Part shown: positions 32,812-41,685 of the stretch, piece after piece
Position numbering within the stretch: the stretch's first letter is position 1
How the letters are laid out: each line of letters starts with the position of its first letter
NCBI GenBank assembly: GCA_017535325.1
Contig: JAFXUC010000018.1
Location: forward strand, 1-44,568
Reading direction: 5' to 3'
Length of the DNA stretch: 44,568 bases
Origin: Bacteroidales bacterium
GTDB taxonomy: Bacteria > Bacteroidota > Bacteroidia > Bacteroidales > UBA3824
The notes under the pieces: generated by a model
What the model saw: the letters and a program-made list of their open reading frames with translations, nothing else
The model's database searches: none
What the model was told of the DNA's origin: nothing
Made by a program: the position numbers and the translations under genes

Positions 32812-33980
32812 CTTAATTTGTGCTTTAAGAAATAACTTTTGGTGAAGACAAAATACAACGCCAAGCCCACAATATGAACACCCGCAACCGTCCAAAAGGC
32901 TGCTGAATAGTCGATTTTTTCAGCCAAAAATCCGCCTGCTAAAATTCCGATTCCCACTCCCAAATCCCAGGAAGTCATAAGTGTAGAGTTTGCGGTGCCC
33001 CGCTGATTGTTGTGAGCCAAGTTTATCATCATATTCTGAAAGGCGGGCCAAAGGTGTCCGTTACCCAGACCGATTAAAACCGCCGATGTATAATATCCTG
33101 TCATACTGTCAGTTGCTACAAAAAGCGTATAGCCGAAAGTCGATAAAATTATGCCTTCTGCGGCGTTTTTTACGAGTTTGCCCTCGCGCAGGGCTTTTGC
33201 CCCCTGAAACCGCGAAAGAATAAGCCCTATTGACAAAAGCATAAAATAAATACCCGTGGAATTTGTCAAACCGAGTTTTTCTTTGCCGTAAATCGCCAAA
33301 TAATTGCTCAAAACGCCGTAACAAAAACCGAAACACAGCATATTTGCCGCAAGCAACGCCCCAGAAACCAAGAAAAACCTGTCCAAAGAAAGTTTAGTTT
33401 TGTTTCTGATTTTTTCTTTTTCGGGGATTGTTACCGTGCTCGAAATCCAAAAACCGAGTGCCGCCACAACGAGCGAAATTATGAAAAGAATGTTGAAATT
33501 GCCTGTTGAAGAATAAAGCAATATTCCGGCGGTCGGAGCGATTGCGGTTGCCACATTGTTGCTCAAACCGTAGAAACCGATTCCCTCGTTACGTCTTGAC
33601 GATGGCAAAACGTCGATTGCTACGGTTGAATTTGCGACCGTTGCCGCCCCGAAAGGCCCGCCGTGAATAGTTCTTATAATTGCAAAAACAGCCAGACTCA
33701 TAGCCGCCAAATATCCTGAAAACAATATGCAATAAAAACAAAGACAGCCCAACAAGATTTTTTTCCTATCAAAACTGTCCACCAAATAGCCGCTGAAAGG
33801 TCTGATTAACAGCACCGTAACCGAATAACCGAAAAGTACCGTTCCGATAATGTCTTTCGGAGCGGCAAAATTTTCGCTGAGGTATATCGGCAGCAAAGGC
33901 GTTAAAAGGTAAAACGAGAACGACATCGAAAAATTCGTCAGCAATACCTTTATGTAGTTTTTATTCCAAAGTTTTTCCAT
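32808..33980 (-). CDS. Major facilitator superfamily transporter, 390 aa
   Basis: About twelve hydrophobic segments in two halves, with the loop 2-3 MFS signature in FSGYLVDSFDRKKILLG and a basic turn before the second half. Such proteins move small solutes, often drugs or sugars, across the inner membrane. The substrate is unknown. The gene follows ugd after 3 nt and is coupled to the small secreted protein downstream, so it is probably co-expressed with the nucleotide-sugar genes. Confidence 0.87.
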   Translation of the reverse strand: MEKLWNKNYIKVLLTNFSMSFSFYLLTPLLPIYLSENFAAPKDIIGTVLFGYSVTVLLIRPFSGYLVDSFDRKKILLGCLCFYCILFSGYLAAMSLAVFAIIRTIHGGPFGAATVANSTVAIDVLPSSRRNEGIGFYGLSNNVATAIAPTAGILLYSSTGNFNILFIISLVVAALGFWISSTVTIPEKEKIRNKTKLSLDRFFLVSGALLAANMLCFGFCYGVLSNYLAIYGKEKLGLTNSTGIYFMLLSIGLILSRFQGAKALREGKLVKNAAEGIILSTFGYTLFVATDSMTGYYTSAVLIGLGNGHLWPAFQNMMINLAHNNQRGTANSTLMTSWDLGVGIGILAGGFLAEKIDYSAAFWTVAGVHIVGLALYFVFTKSYFLKHKLR

Positions 33981-33983
33981 TTT

Positions 33984-35372
33984 TTAGCGGCCGATTCCGT
34001 GATAGTTAAAGCCCAAACTTTCCATCTCCTTGCGGCACAAAATATTCCTGCCGTCAAAAATGAAAGCGGGTTTCATCATGTTGTCGTGTATTTTTTTCCA
34101 GTCCAAGGCTTTGAACTCGTCCCATTCCGTCAAAATCACAACAGCATGAGCGTTTTTGCAGGCTTCATACGGGTCAGAAACCATTTTCAACTGTTTGTGG
34201 TTGACAGAATCGTCTCTGGTATTGAGGTGGTTGATGTCGATATACATCTGGGTTTCAGTAACTTTCGGGTCGTAAACCTCAATGTTAGCCAAATCCTCCA
34301 ACAAATAATCTGCAACGTACATTGCGGGAGTTTCCCTTGTATCGTTGGTATTTTTCTTGAATGCCCAACCCAAAAATGCGATTTTCTTTGCTGACACCGT
34401 ATTATATAAAGTGGTGATGATATTGTCAGCAAAGCGGTGCTTTTGGTAGTTGTTCATCTTGATAACCTGATTCCAATATTCCGCAACTTTCTCTAAACCA
34501 AGCGAATGACAAATATAAACTAAGTTCAAAAGGTCTTTTTGGAAACATGAACCGCCAAAACCAACTGATGCCGTCAAAAATTTGTTTCCAATTCTTGAAT
34601 CTGCGCCGATTGCTTTTGCAACCTCGGTAACGTCAGCCTCTGTTTTTTCGCAAAGTGCTGACAGCGAATTGATTGACGAAATTCTCTGCGCCAAAAATGC
34701 GTTTGCGGTAAGTTTTGAAAGTTCAGAAGACCAAACGTTGGTCTGGATAATTCTTTCACGGGGAATCCAGTGCGCGTAAATAGCTGTAAGTTCTTCGATT
34801 GCGGCTTTGCCTTCTGTGGTTTGAAGTCCGCCGATTAAGACTCTGTCAGCGTTCAAAAGGTCGTTGATAGCCGTTCCTTCCGCCAAAAATTCCGGGTTAG
34901 AAAGTATTTGAAACTTTACATGGTTTCCGGTGTTGTCAAGAATTGAGCGTATCGCCTCAGCCGTGCGGACGGGAAGCGTGGATTTTTCAACCACGATTTT
35001 GTCGCTTTTTGAAACGTGTGCAATCTGACGAGCGCAAAGTTCGATGTACTTTAAGTCTGCCGCCATTCCCGCGCCTTTTCCGTACTCTTTTGTCGGAGTG
35101 TTGACAGACATAAAAATCATGTCAGCCTCGTCAATGGCTTTGTCAACCTCGGTAGAGAAAAAGAGGTTTTTGCCGCGGACTTCTTTCACGAGGTCTGCAA
35201 GTCCGGGTTCAAAAACGGGGATTTTGGTGAGATCGTCACTGTTCCAGTCCGCAATTCTTTTTGCGTTCATGTCAACGACTGTGATTTTTATTTCAGGACA
35301 TTTGTAAGCCATGACAGTCATCGTCGGTCCGCCTACGTAACCTGCTCCGATACAACAAATATTTTTTACCAT
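33984..35372 (-). CDS. ugd: UDP-glucose 6-dehydrogenase, animal-type, 462 aa
   Basis: The enzyme oxidises UDP-glucose twice to UDP-glucuronate with NAD. The Rossmann start is [11 protein letters not shown], and the catalytic residues fall at the same positions known for human UGDH: E161, K220, N224, C276 ([10 protein letters not shown]) and D280. Long identical-looking stretches such as [20 protein letters not shown] and [12 protein letters not shown] are characteristic of the eukaryotic-type enzyme. The length (462 aa) is longer than the common short bacterial Ugd (about 390-440 aa). It lies 2 nt after rfbC. It supplies glucuronate for surface glycan or further nucleotide sugars. Confidence 0.93.
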   Translation of the reverse strand: MVKNICCIGAGYVGGPTMTVMAYKCPEIKITVVDMNAKRIADWNSDDLTKIPVFEPGLADLVKEVRGKNLFFSTEVDKAIDEADMIFMSVNTPTKEYGKGAGMAADLKYIELCARQIAHVSKSDKIVVEKSTLPVRTAEAIRSILDNTGNHVKFQILSNPEFLAEGTAINDLLNADRVLIGGLQTTEGKAAIEELTAIYAHWIPRERIIQTNVWSSELSKLTANAFLAQRISSINSLSALCEKTEADVTEVAKAIGADSRIGNKFLTASVGFGGSCFQKDLLNLVYICHSLGLEKVAEYWNQVIKMNNYQKHRFADNIITTLYNTVSAKKIAFLGWAFKKNTNDTRETPAMYVADYLLEDLANIEVYDPKVTETQMYIDINHLNTRDDSVNHKQLKMVSDPYEACKNAHAVVILTEWDEFKALDWKKIHDNMMKPAFIFDGRNILCRKEMESLGFNYHGIGR

Positions 35373-35374
35373 AG

Positions 35375-35944
35375 TTAATTTTTATAATATTCTTCCGCTG
35401 TATAAAAATTTTCTTTTTTGAGTTGCGGCAAAACCAAGTCTTTGTCGCTGAGCAGCATCTGCTCTTTTGAAAGTTTCCAGTCAATGCCGATTGCCGGGTC
35501 GGAGAAAATATTTCCAAATTCCGACTCCTTATTATAAACGTTGTCAACTTTGTACTGGAAAATTGCCTTTTCGCTCAAAACTACAAATCCGTGAAGGAAT
35601 CCTCTCGGAATCCAAAATCTGCGTTTGTTTTCATCAGAGAGTTCCACAGCCGCGTATTTTCCGAACGTCGGAGAATCCGTCCTGACATCAACCGCAACGT
35701 CAATAACCTTTCCAAGCGGCACGCTGACGAGTTTCGCCTGCGTGTAAGGCGGTCTCTGAATGTGCAAACCTCTCAACACGCCGTATGACGACATAGATTC
35801 ATTTTCCTGAACAAAATTTACTTTTCCGGCGTTTTGTTCAAAAAGTTCCTTTTTGAAAGTCTCGCAAAAATAACCGCGTGAATCACCTATTACTTTCGGC
35901 TCAATTATTATAAGCCCTTCTATTTCTGTTTTTATAAAATTCAT
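35375..35944 (-). CDS. rfbC: dTDP-4-dehydrorhamnose 3,5-epimerase, 189 aa
   Basis: RmlC-type cupin that epimerises C3 and C5 of dTDP-4-keto-6-deoxyglucose. The catalytic histidine is H61 in [39 protein letters not shown] and the [14 protein letters not shown] segment with the catalytic Tyr follow. The start is ATG 35944; the open frame further upstream (to 36013) only reads through a palindromic repeat. In the same operon as rfbA, while rfbB and rfbD are not in the window. Confidence 0.92.
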   Translation of the reverse strand: MNFIKTEIEGLIIIEPKVIGDSRGYFCETFKKELFEQNAGKVNFVQENESMSSYGVLRGLHIQRPPYTQAKLVSVPLGKVIDVAVDVRTDSPTFGKYAAVELSDENKRRFWIPRGFLHGFVVLSEKAIFQYKVDNVYNKESEFGNIFSDPAIGIDWKLSKEQMLLSDKDLVLPQLKKENFYTAEEYYKN

Positions 35945-35959
35945 TTTTATTTTTTTTAT

Positions 35960-36011
35960 GGAATGTGGGCATCCCTGCCCGCGTAAAAAGCAGGCTGGAA
36001 GCCTGCACTCC
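35960..36011. repeat. 52-bp palindromic element with two hairpins between rfbA and rfbC
   Basis: The element can fold into a three-way shape. An outer stem pairs GGAAT (35960-35964) with ACTCC (36007-36011), one mismatch. Inside are hairpin 1 (GTGGGCA at 35965-35971 with TGCCCGC at 35976-35982, one G-T wobble, 4-nt loop) and hairpin 2 (GCAGGC at 35990-35995 with GCCTGC at 36001-36006, loop TGGAA). It is much richer in G and C than its surroundings. The form resembles dispersed palindromic (REP/BIME-like) repeats of other bacteria. It lies within an operon and may affect mRNA stability or attenuate transcription of rfbC. Confidence 0.6.
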
Positions 36012-36017
36012 AATTAA

Positions 36018-36905
36018 TTATTTTTTTAATTTTGATTCTGCCAATCGGATAAGATATTTTCCGTAATCGTTTTTCTCCATGACTTTTGCGAGGCTCAACA
36101 GTTTTTCTGCCGAAATGTAGCCCAGAGAAAAAGCGATTTCTTCAATACACGAAATTTTTAAGCCCTGACGAGTTTCAATCGTCTGAATGAAAGAGCCTGC
36201 CTCGTTCAATGATTCGTGCGTTCCGGTATCAAGCCATGCAAAACCGCGTCCCATAAGTTCTACGCCGAGACGGTTTTGTTCAAGATATTTCTGGTTGACG
36301 GTGGTAATTTCGAGTTCGCCGCGTTTTGACGGTTTGATTTCAGAAGCGATTTTTATGACGTCGTTAGGATAGAAATAAAGTCCTACAACAGCGTAATTTG
36401 ATTTCGGTTTTTCGGGTTTTTCCTCGATTGAAGTTGCCTTGCCGTCCTTGTCAAAAGCGATAACGCCGTATCTTTCAGGGTCGGTAACTGAATAACCGAA
36501 GACCGTTGCAATATGCTCTTTTTCAACACGCTGTCTTGCATGGTGAAGAATTGCGGGAAGTCCGTGTCCGTAGAAAATATTGTCGCCCAAAACAAGACAC
36601 GCATCGTCGTCGCCGATAAAATCCTTTCCTATTATAAAGGCCTGCGCAAGACCTTCGGGACGGGGCTGTTCCGCGTAAGAAAAATGCAGACCCCAGTCTT
36701 CGCCCGTGCCGAGCATACGCTCAAAAAGCGGCAAATCCCAAGGTGTGGAAATAATTAAAATGTCTTTTATTCCCGCCAACATCAACGTTGAAAGCGGATA
36801 ATAAATCATCGGCTTGTCATAAACCGGCAAAAGTTGTTTGGAAATTACTTTTGTAATAGGGTACAGTCTTGTGCCTGAACCTCCTGCGAGAATGATTCCT
36901 TTCAT
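36018..36905 (-). CDS. rfbA: Glucose-1-phosphate thymidylyltransferase, 295 aa
   Basis: RmlA makes dTDP-glucose from dTTP and glucose-1-phosphate, the entry to dTDP-deoxysugars. The nucleotide-binding [20 protein letters not shown] starts at residue 8; [26 protein letters not shown] and [19 protein letters not shown] follow. The start ATG 36905 gives the canonical MKGIILAGG; the frame is open further to 36959 but that adds 18 non-family residues. It probably feeds the deoxysugar genes at 5616-9195 as well as rhamnose. Confidence 0.94.
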   Translation of the reverse strand: MKGIILAGGSGTRLYPITKVISKQLLPVYDKPMIYYPLSTLMLAGIKDILIISTPWDLPLFERMLGTGEDWGLHFSYAEQPRPEGLAQAFIIGKDFIGDDDACLVLGDNIFYGHGLPAILHHARQRVEKEHIATVFGYSVTDPERYGVIAFDKDGKATSIEEKPEKPKSNYAVVGLYFYPNDVIKIASEIKPSKRGELEITTVNQKYLEQNRLGVELMGRGFAWLDTGTHESLNEAGSFIQTIETRQGLKISCIEEIAFSLGYISAEKLLSLAKVMEKNDYGKYLIRLAESKLKK

Positions 36906-36931
36906 AATGACTGAATTTTTAAAATTTGTTG

Positions 36932-36939
36932 CAAAAATA
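36932..36939 (-). promoter_or_regulatory. Possible -7 box for rfbA
   Basis: TATTTTTG reads on the minus strand 26 nt before the rfbA ATG. I find no good TTTG at the expected distance, so support is partial. Confidence 0.3.
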
Positions 36940-36949
36940 GATATTTTTT

Positions 36950-36983
36950 TTTGTTTCATAAAGGAAAAAGGGAATTATTTTTG
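36950..36983 (+). promoter_or_regulatory. Promoter of the TPR/SpoIIE phosphatase gene
   Basis: TTTG (36950-36953) and TATTTTTG (36976-36983) match the pattern with a 22-nt spacer, slightly long. The ATG at 37009 follows after 25 nt. Confidence 0.5.
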
Positions 36984-37008
36984 ATATACAAAAAGGCGGA
37001 CATCAATT

Positions 37009-38955
37009 ATGAAATTCTGTGTATTCAATATATTCTTTTTGCTGCTGGCGGCGGTGTTTTTCCCCTCTGAACTTTCTGCGCAGGAAACTCAAAGAGCGGG
37101 CGAGATAACCGATTATGACACGGCGGCGTATTACTTGGACTTGGCTGAAAAGGCAAAATTCGCGTCTTTGGACCAGACCTTGGAAAATTCGCTGCTTGCC
37201 ATCAAATACCTGAACCGTTACACAGGCGTTGTTGACAGCACATCAGAAGAAAACGGGCAAATTCCGGAATCACCCAATACCCTGACTCTCAGAAAACGGG
37301 CGTGCTTTTTAGCCGCTAAATCATACTTTGCCGTTGCCTCTACGATAGGCGGCACGTCAGAAAATCAGGAGAAATACTTAGGACGGGCGGCAAAATATTT
37401 TGACCGGTGCAGAAGACTTTGCGAGAAAACCTCCGACACTCTTGCAACGGCTGCCGCCTGCAACGAGTTGGCACTTATAACAGTACATCAAAAACAGTAT
37501 GCCAAAGCCTTCGTGCTTTACGACAAAGCCATCAAACTCTACATACAAAAAGACTGTTTTGAAGGTATGGGAATGGTCTACAACAACAAAGGCGTTTTGG
37601 ATTTGGCGTGCAAAGACACTTTGCAGGCTGCATCGGATTTTCAATGCGCCATAACATGGGGCGAAATAGCAGGAAACAAGGAGGTTATGGCGCAAGGCTA
37701 CGTCAACATGGCGGAACTGTGTCTTAAACAAAACAACGAACAGTTTGCGCAGTGTTACCTCGATACGGCGATGGTTTATTATGCGGACAACAGCATTTTG
37801 AAATGCCGGATTTTTATGCTTTATACCAAAGTTTTCAAAAATCAGGACGATTTCCGCGCCGCCTTCAACCATCTTGAAACTTACAACATACTCCGCGACC
37901 AGATTCTCAACCGCGAAAACCTCCGTCAAATCAACGAACTCGAAAGTTATCTCAAAAACGAGGACCAGAAAAAAAACATAACCACTCTGACCATAGCAAC
38001 CCACCGTCAGACCATTCAGTTGATAGTTTTGATAATAGCCGTTTTTTGTTTTTTTATACTGAGTATTCTGCTCGGTGTGTTTATGAAAAAGACCTCAAAC
38101 CGCAACAAAATTGTCAACAGTCAAAACGAAAAAATCATGCGTCAGAAAGCGATGCTGGAAGAATACACCGAAAACATAAACTCGTCTCTGACATACGCCT
38201 CACGGCTTCAACGCCTGATAATCAGGGGAAGCGTTGACATACACAAGGTATTGACGGATTTTTTTGTGATTTACCAGCCCAAGGACGTTGTCTCCGGCGA
38301 TTTTTATTACGTAAGGGATTTGGGCGAAAGGCGCGTTGTTGCCGTTGCCGACTGCACAGGACACGGAGTTCCGGCTGCGTTTTTGAGCGTTTTGAACATC
38401 ACTTTCCTAAACGAAATTTTCAGTTACATTGACAAGTTTACCGAACCTGAGATGGTTTTGGAACTCCTGAAAATAAAAGTCGTGGAAACTTTGAACCAGA
38501 CGGGAGAAGCCACCTCGTCGATGGACGGCATGGACATAGGAATCGTTATCGCCGAAAAAAAAACCAAAACGGCAAAATATTCCGGCGCGTATATAGATTT
38601 GATGATTGTTGACTCCCAAAATTCGGAGGTGATAACCGTAAAAGCCGACCGCAATCCGATAGGCTGGTATCACAGGGATATAGGATTTCACCAGAGCGTT
38701 TTGGACTTAAAAGACGACGATGTAATCTACATGTTTTCTGACGGTTACACCGACCAAATCAACAGCAAGACAGAAAAATTCACCAAATTCAGAATGAGAA
38801 AAATCATGAAAGACTTTGCCAAATACGACTTGCAGACCCAAAGAGAAAAATACCTCGAAAGTTTCAACGACTGGAAGTCCGGTGTAGAGCAGGTAGACGA
38901 TGTTCTGCTCGTGGGAATAAGGGCAAAAAGTCTTTTTGAAAACAAAAAAATATGA
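37009..38955 (+). CDS. TPR-containing SpoIIE-type phosphatase, 648 aa
   Basis: Order of parts: signal sequence (1-24); a periplasmic helical region with tetratricopeptide-like repeats (about 95-300, for example KAFVLYDKAIKLY and QFAQCYLDTAMVYY); one membrane helix (336-358); a linker coiled coil; and a cytoplasmic PPM/SpoIIE phosphatase (about 400-648) with D431 (VSGDFYY), D448 (VADCTGHGVPAAF), MDGMDIGIV and FSDGYTDQINS. It shares the output domain and overall plan with the phosphatase at 28654-30588 but has a different sensor. Its partner (anti-sigma antagonist or other phosphoprotein) is not in the window. It appears to be transcribed alone. Confidence 0.88.
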   Translation: MKFCVFNIFFLLLAAVFFPSELSAQETQRAGEITDYDTAAYYLDLAEKAKFASLDQTLENSLLAIKYLNRYTGVVDSTSEENGQIPESPNTLTLRKRACFLAAKSYFAVASTIGGTSENQEKYLGRAAKYFDRCRRLCEKTSDTLATAAACNELALITVHQKQYAKAFVLYDKAIKLYIQKDCFEGMGMVYNNKGVLDLACKDTLQAASDFQCAITWGEIAGNKEVMAQGYVNMAELCLKQNNEQFAQCYLDTAMVYYADNSILKCRIFMLYTKVFKNQDDFRAAFNHLETYNILRDQILNRENLRQINELESYLKNEDQKKNITTLTIATHRQTIQLIVLIIAVFCFFILSILLGVFMKKTSNRNKIVNSQNEKIMRQKAMLEEYTENINSSLTYASRLQRLIIRGSVDIHKVLTDFFVIYQPKDVVSGDFYYVRDLGERRVVAVADCTGHGVPAAFLSVLNITFLNEIFSYIDKFTEPEMVLELLKIKVVETLNQTGEATSSMDGMDIGIVIAEKKTKTAKYSGAYIDLMIVDSQNSEVITVKADRNPIGWYHRDIGFHQSVLDLKDDDVIYMFSDGYTDQINSKTEKFTKFRMRKIMKDFAKYDLQTQREKYLESFNDWKSGVEQVDDVLLVGIRAKSLFENKKI

Positions 38956-38979
38956 CAAGAAAAAAAATTAGGCAAAAAA

Positions 38980-39011
38980 TTTGCTTGTTTAAAATTGTTT
39001 TTCTTACTTTG
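38980..39011 (+). promoter_or_regulatory. Promoter candidate for the 39032-44568 gene group
   Basis: TTTG (38980-38983) and TTACTTTG (39004-39011, one mismatch to TAnnTTTG) have a 20-nt spacer, with the ATG 20 nt later. The -33 element overlaps a small hairpin (GCAAA at 38972-38976, TTTGC at 38980-38984) that could mark the 3' end of the upstream gene. Confidence 0.45.
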
Positions 39012-39031
39012 TAAACTAAAATTTTGAGGAA

Positions 39032-39601
39032 ATGATTGAGTCAGAAGAAATAAAAGAAAGGCGCAGAAAAATAATCCAAAGTGTAAGGGAATGTTTTCAA
39101 AACAAACTCGGAAAATACACGCATCAGCGCATAAGTGATGAATGGTTTTTTTATGGTTTAGGGTTTACACGCGAGGAAATGCAGTATGTTTTCGGTTTCA
39201 ACGCCGGTTTTTTTAAGACGGAAGAAATAGAAGGACATACTTACAGTCATATCGGAGTCAACGTTTTGGTGAGAACCAACGGCATCAACCCCGAACTCAG
39301 AGCGCAATACCAGAAATTTTTCAGGCACGAACTTTCGGACTGGATTACCGAACCCGAACAGGGATATTCTTCGTTCAGGGGCGGTGTCGGTACGATATTC
39401 CCGCATTACAGGGGAATCACGACTTTCTTTTCGGACGCGCAGATGATAGAATACATAGATGACGCTATGAACGGCATTTTGAAACTCTACAACGCAATTG
39501 CAAGCAATCCAGACGGAATTTTCAACAATGTCGTCTGCATGAATTCAAGAAACGAGGGTATTTTGACGTTGGTAAAAAACGTTATTTATAAAGACAAGTA
39601 A
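39032..39601 (+). CDS. Protein of unknown function, 189 aa
   Basis: No signal peptide or membrane helix. The N-terminus is charged and helical (ESEEIKERRRKIIQSVREC), followed by a mixed domain with several aromatic-rich conserved-looking stretches (DEWFFYGLGFTREEMQYVFGF, YTHQR, FRGGVGTIFPHYRGITTFF). I do not recognise the family. It overlaps the BatA-domain gene by one base (TAATG), so it is co-expressed with it. A cytoplasmic protein is likely. The well-formed frame, promoter and coupling support a real gene. Confidence 0.8.
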   Translation: MIESEEIKERRRKIIQSVRECFQNKLGKYTHQRISDEWFFYGLGFTREEMQYVFGFNAGFFKTEEIEGHTYSHIGVNVLVRTNGINPELRAQYQKFFRHELSDWITEPEQGYSSFRGGVGTIFPHYRGITTFFSDAQMIEYIDDAMNGILKLYNAIASNPDGIFNNVVCMNSRNEGILTLVKNVIYKDK

Positions 39602-41664
39602 TGCAGTTTCTTAATGCGGTTTTTCTTTGGGCGGGCTTTGCCGTCCTGATACCGCCTGTAATACATCTTTTTAATTTCAGGCGTTACAAAACGGTATATT
39701 TCAGCGATGTCAGATTTTTGCAAAACCTTCAAAACATCACCCGCAAAAGGAGTGTTTTGAAACAGATTTTGCTGATGGTTTTAAGAATGGCGGTTATCGC
39801 GTGCCTTGTTACAGCCTTTGCCGAACCGGTGATTTCCACGGACGGAACTTCAAACGGTCTGAGCACAACCAAAAACGCGCCGCCGGTGATTTACATCGAC
39901 AATTCTTTCAGCATGCAGGCCGGCGAAATCGCGGGTCTGAATCTTGAAAAAGCCAAAAACAAAGCCCTGGAAATAGCCGGGGCATTTCCCCTTGGGACTC
40001 AGTTTTTGTTTATTGACAACGGTTTTTCCGCCCGGCACAACCGTCTTGTCAACGCGGATGGCATACGCGGATTTTTGGAAGAACTGACCACGACGCCCAA
40101 AACGCCGTCAATAGGAGAAGTTATAAGAAAAGCCTTGCAAAATCTTAGTTTTCAGGATATTGACATAAATTCTAAAAAGACGGTTTTTGTAATTTCCGAC
40201 TTTCAGAAAAATATTTGCGACTTTTCCGCCCTTGAAAACGACTCTCTGCTTTCAATCAATTTAGTAAAAATAGAGTCAGAAAACCAGAACAACATCGCGG
40301 TTGACACGGTGGAATTTTTAACGCCTTACAGACTCAACGGTTCGGAAGAAGAACTTCTTGTAACAGTAAGAAACTACGGCGACAAACCCGTCAAAAACGT
40401 GCCGCTGAAACTTTACATTAACCAAAGCAGCAAATGCGCCGAAACTTTTGACATAAACCCTTACGAGAAAAAACAGATAACCCTCAAATACGTCAACACC
40501 GAAAAAAATCTTGTACGCGGCAGGGTTTCGGTTTCTGATTTTCCGATAAGTTACGACGACGATTTGTATTTCGGTTACAGCATAGACTCCGTAAAAAAAA
40601 TCCTCGTTATTTCCGACGAAAAGTCCGACAAGTATTTTGACGCGCTTTTCAAAAACGACAAAAATTTCTCCTTGGAATATTCCTCAGACGAAACTTTGGA
40701 CAATCTGATTGAATATCACACGGTTGTCATCAACAGGAAAAAAAACATACCGGCGGGACTTTGCAGCAGGATTCAGAGTTTTGTCGCTGCGGGCGGCAAC
40801 GTGATTTTTGTGCCGAAAGTTTCGGGCAGCATTGAGGACTACAATTATCTGCTCTCGATGATGATGTGCAACACGTTTACGGGCGTGGACACGCTAAGAT
40901 GCAAGATTTCAAATTTCAACCGGCAGGCACTGCTGTTGAAAAACGCCATAAAATCCGTACCTGAAAACGTTGATTTGCCGGTGATTAACAAGTATTTTAA
41001 TTCCACGCAAAATTCTTACGTCTCGGAAGAAACCATTTTGGAGACGGATTCTTACAAAAAAATCCTGACGGCGAACAGTTATAAAGCGGGCAAGTTTTAC
41101 GTTTTTTACACGCCTTTGGACGAAAAATCAGGAACGCTTGTAACTCACCGGCTTATAGTGCCTTTGCTGTACAACGCGACAGCGTTTTCTCAAAATTTTG
41201 TTTCCGAATACTACACTTTAATCGGCAAGGACGACGGTTTTACGACCAAAATTCCGGGCTACAAGGAAGGCGTAAAAGTATTTTTAAAGGCAGATGACTC
41301 AGACTTTGAACTGATTCCGAGAATTTCGGGTCCCGACGGTTTTATGAACTTCAAGATTTTTTCGCAAAACCTCATCGAGAAAGCGGGATTTTATACTCTG
41401 ATGATTCAGGACAAGCCGTCAAACGCCTTTGCGGCATACAATTACGACAGAAAAGAATCCGATTTGGACTTTTTTACGGCGGACGAAATTTTGGAAAAAC
41501 TTTCCTCGGAAGGTTTTTCGTCGTCGCAGATAATCGAAACCGAAAAAGGCGGCTTTTCCGTTTCTTCGGTTCAAAACGCCGCAGACAAACCGCTTTGGAG
41601 AATTTTCGTGATTTTGGCTCTGGTGTTTGCCGCCGCCGAAATTTGTGCGGGAAGATTTTTATAA
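39601..41664 (+). CDS. BatA-domain (aerotolerance-type) membrane protein with VWA-like region, 687 aa
   Basis: The first ~80 residues are the BatA N-terminal domain (FLWAGFAVLIPPVIHLFNFRR, then YFSDVRFL) with two membrane helices, as in Bacteroidota aerotolerance proteins. A von Willebrand A-like region follows with a MIDAS-type DNSFSM motif (DxSxS) near residue 100. The long remainder looks periplasmic and beta-rich (for example a CARDB-like stretch around ELLVTVRNYGDKPVKNVPL). A last membrane helix (IFVILALVFAAAEICAG) sits at the C-terminus. The classical batABCDE and moxR genes are not next to it, so this is a stand-alone relative of unknown role. Confidence 0.82.
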   Translation: MQFLNAVFLWAGFAVLIPPVIHLFNFRRYKTVYFSDVRFLQNLQNITRKRSVLKQILLMVLRMAVIACLVTAFAEPVISTDGTSNGLSTTKNAPPVIYIDNSFSMQAGEIAGLNLEKAKNKALEIAGAFPLGTQFLFIDNGFSARHNRLVNADGIRGFLEELTTTPKTPSIGEVIRKALQNLSFQDIDINSKKTVFVISDFQKNICDFSALENDSLLSINLVKIESENQNNIAVDTVEFLTPYRLNGSEEELLVTVRNYGDKPVKNVPLKLYINQSSKCAETFDINPYEKKQITLKYVNTEKNLVRGRVSVSDFPISYDDDLYFGYSIDSVKKILVISDEKSDKYFDALFKNDKNFSLEYSSDETLDNLIEYHTVVINRKKNIPAGLCSRIQSFVAAGGNVIFVPKVSGSIEDYNYLLSMMMCNTFTGVDTLRCKISNFNRQALLLKNAIKSVPENVDLPVINKYFNSTQNSYVSEETILETDSYKKILTANSYKAGKFYVFYTPLDEKSGTLVTHRLIVPLLYNATAFSQNFVSEYYTLIGKDDGFTTKIPGYKEGVKVFLKADDSDFELIPRISGPDGFMNFKIFSQNLIEKAGFYTLMIQDKPSNAFAAYNYDRKESDLDFFTADEILEKLSSEGFSSSQIIETEKGGFSVSSVQNAADKPLWRIFVILALVFAAAEICAGRFL

Positions 41665-41685
41665 ACTTAAACTGAAAAATAAAAA

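Noticed and set aside
35945..36013. N-terminal extension of RfbC through the palindrome
   Set aside because: The extension only translates the palindromic repeat; the family start is at 35944.
37378..38004. A 208-codon frame on the minus strand inside the TPR phosphatase gene
   Set aside because: It lies wholly inside a well-supported gene, has no recognisable domain and no promoter; antisense shadow.
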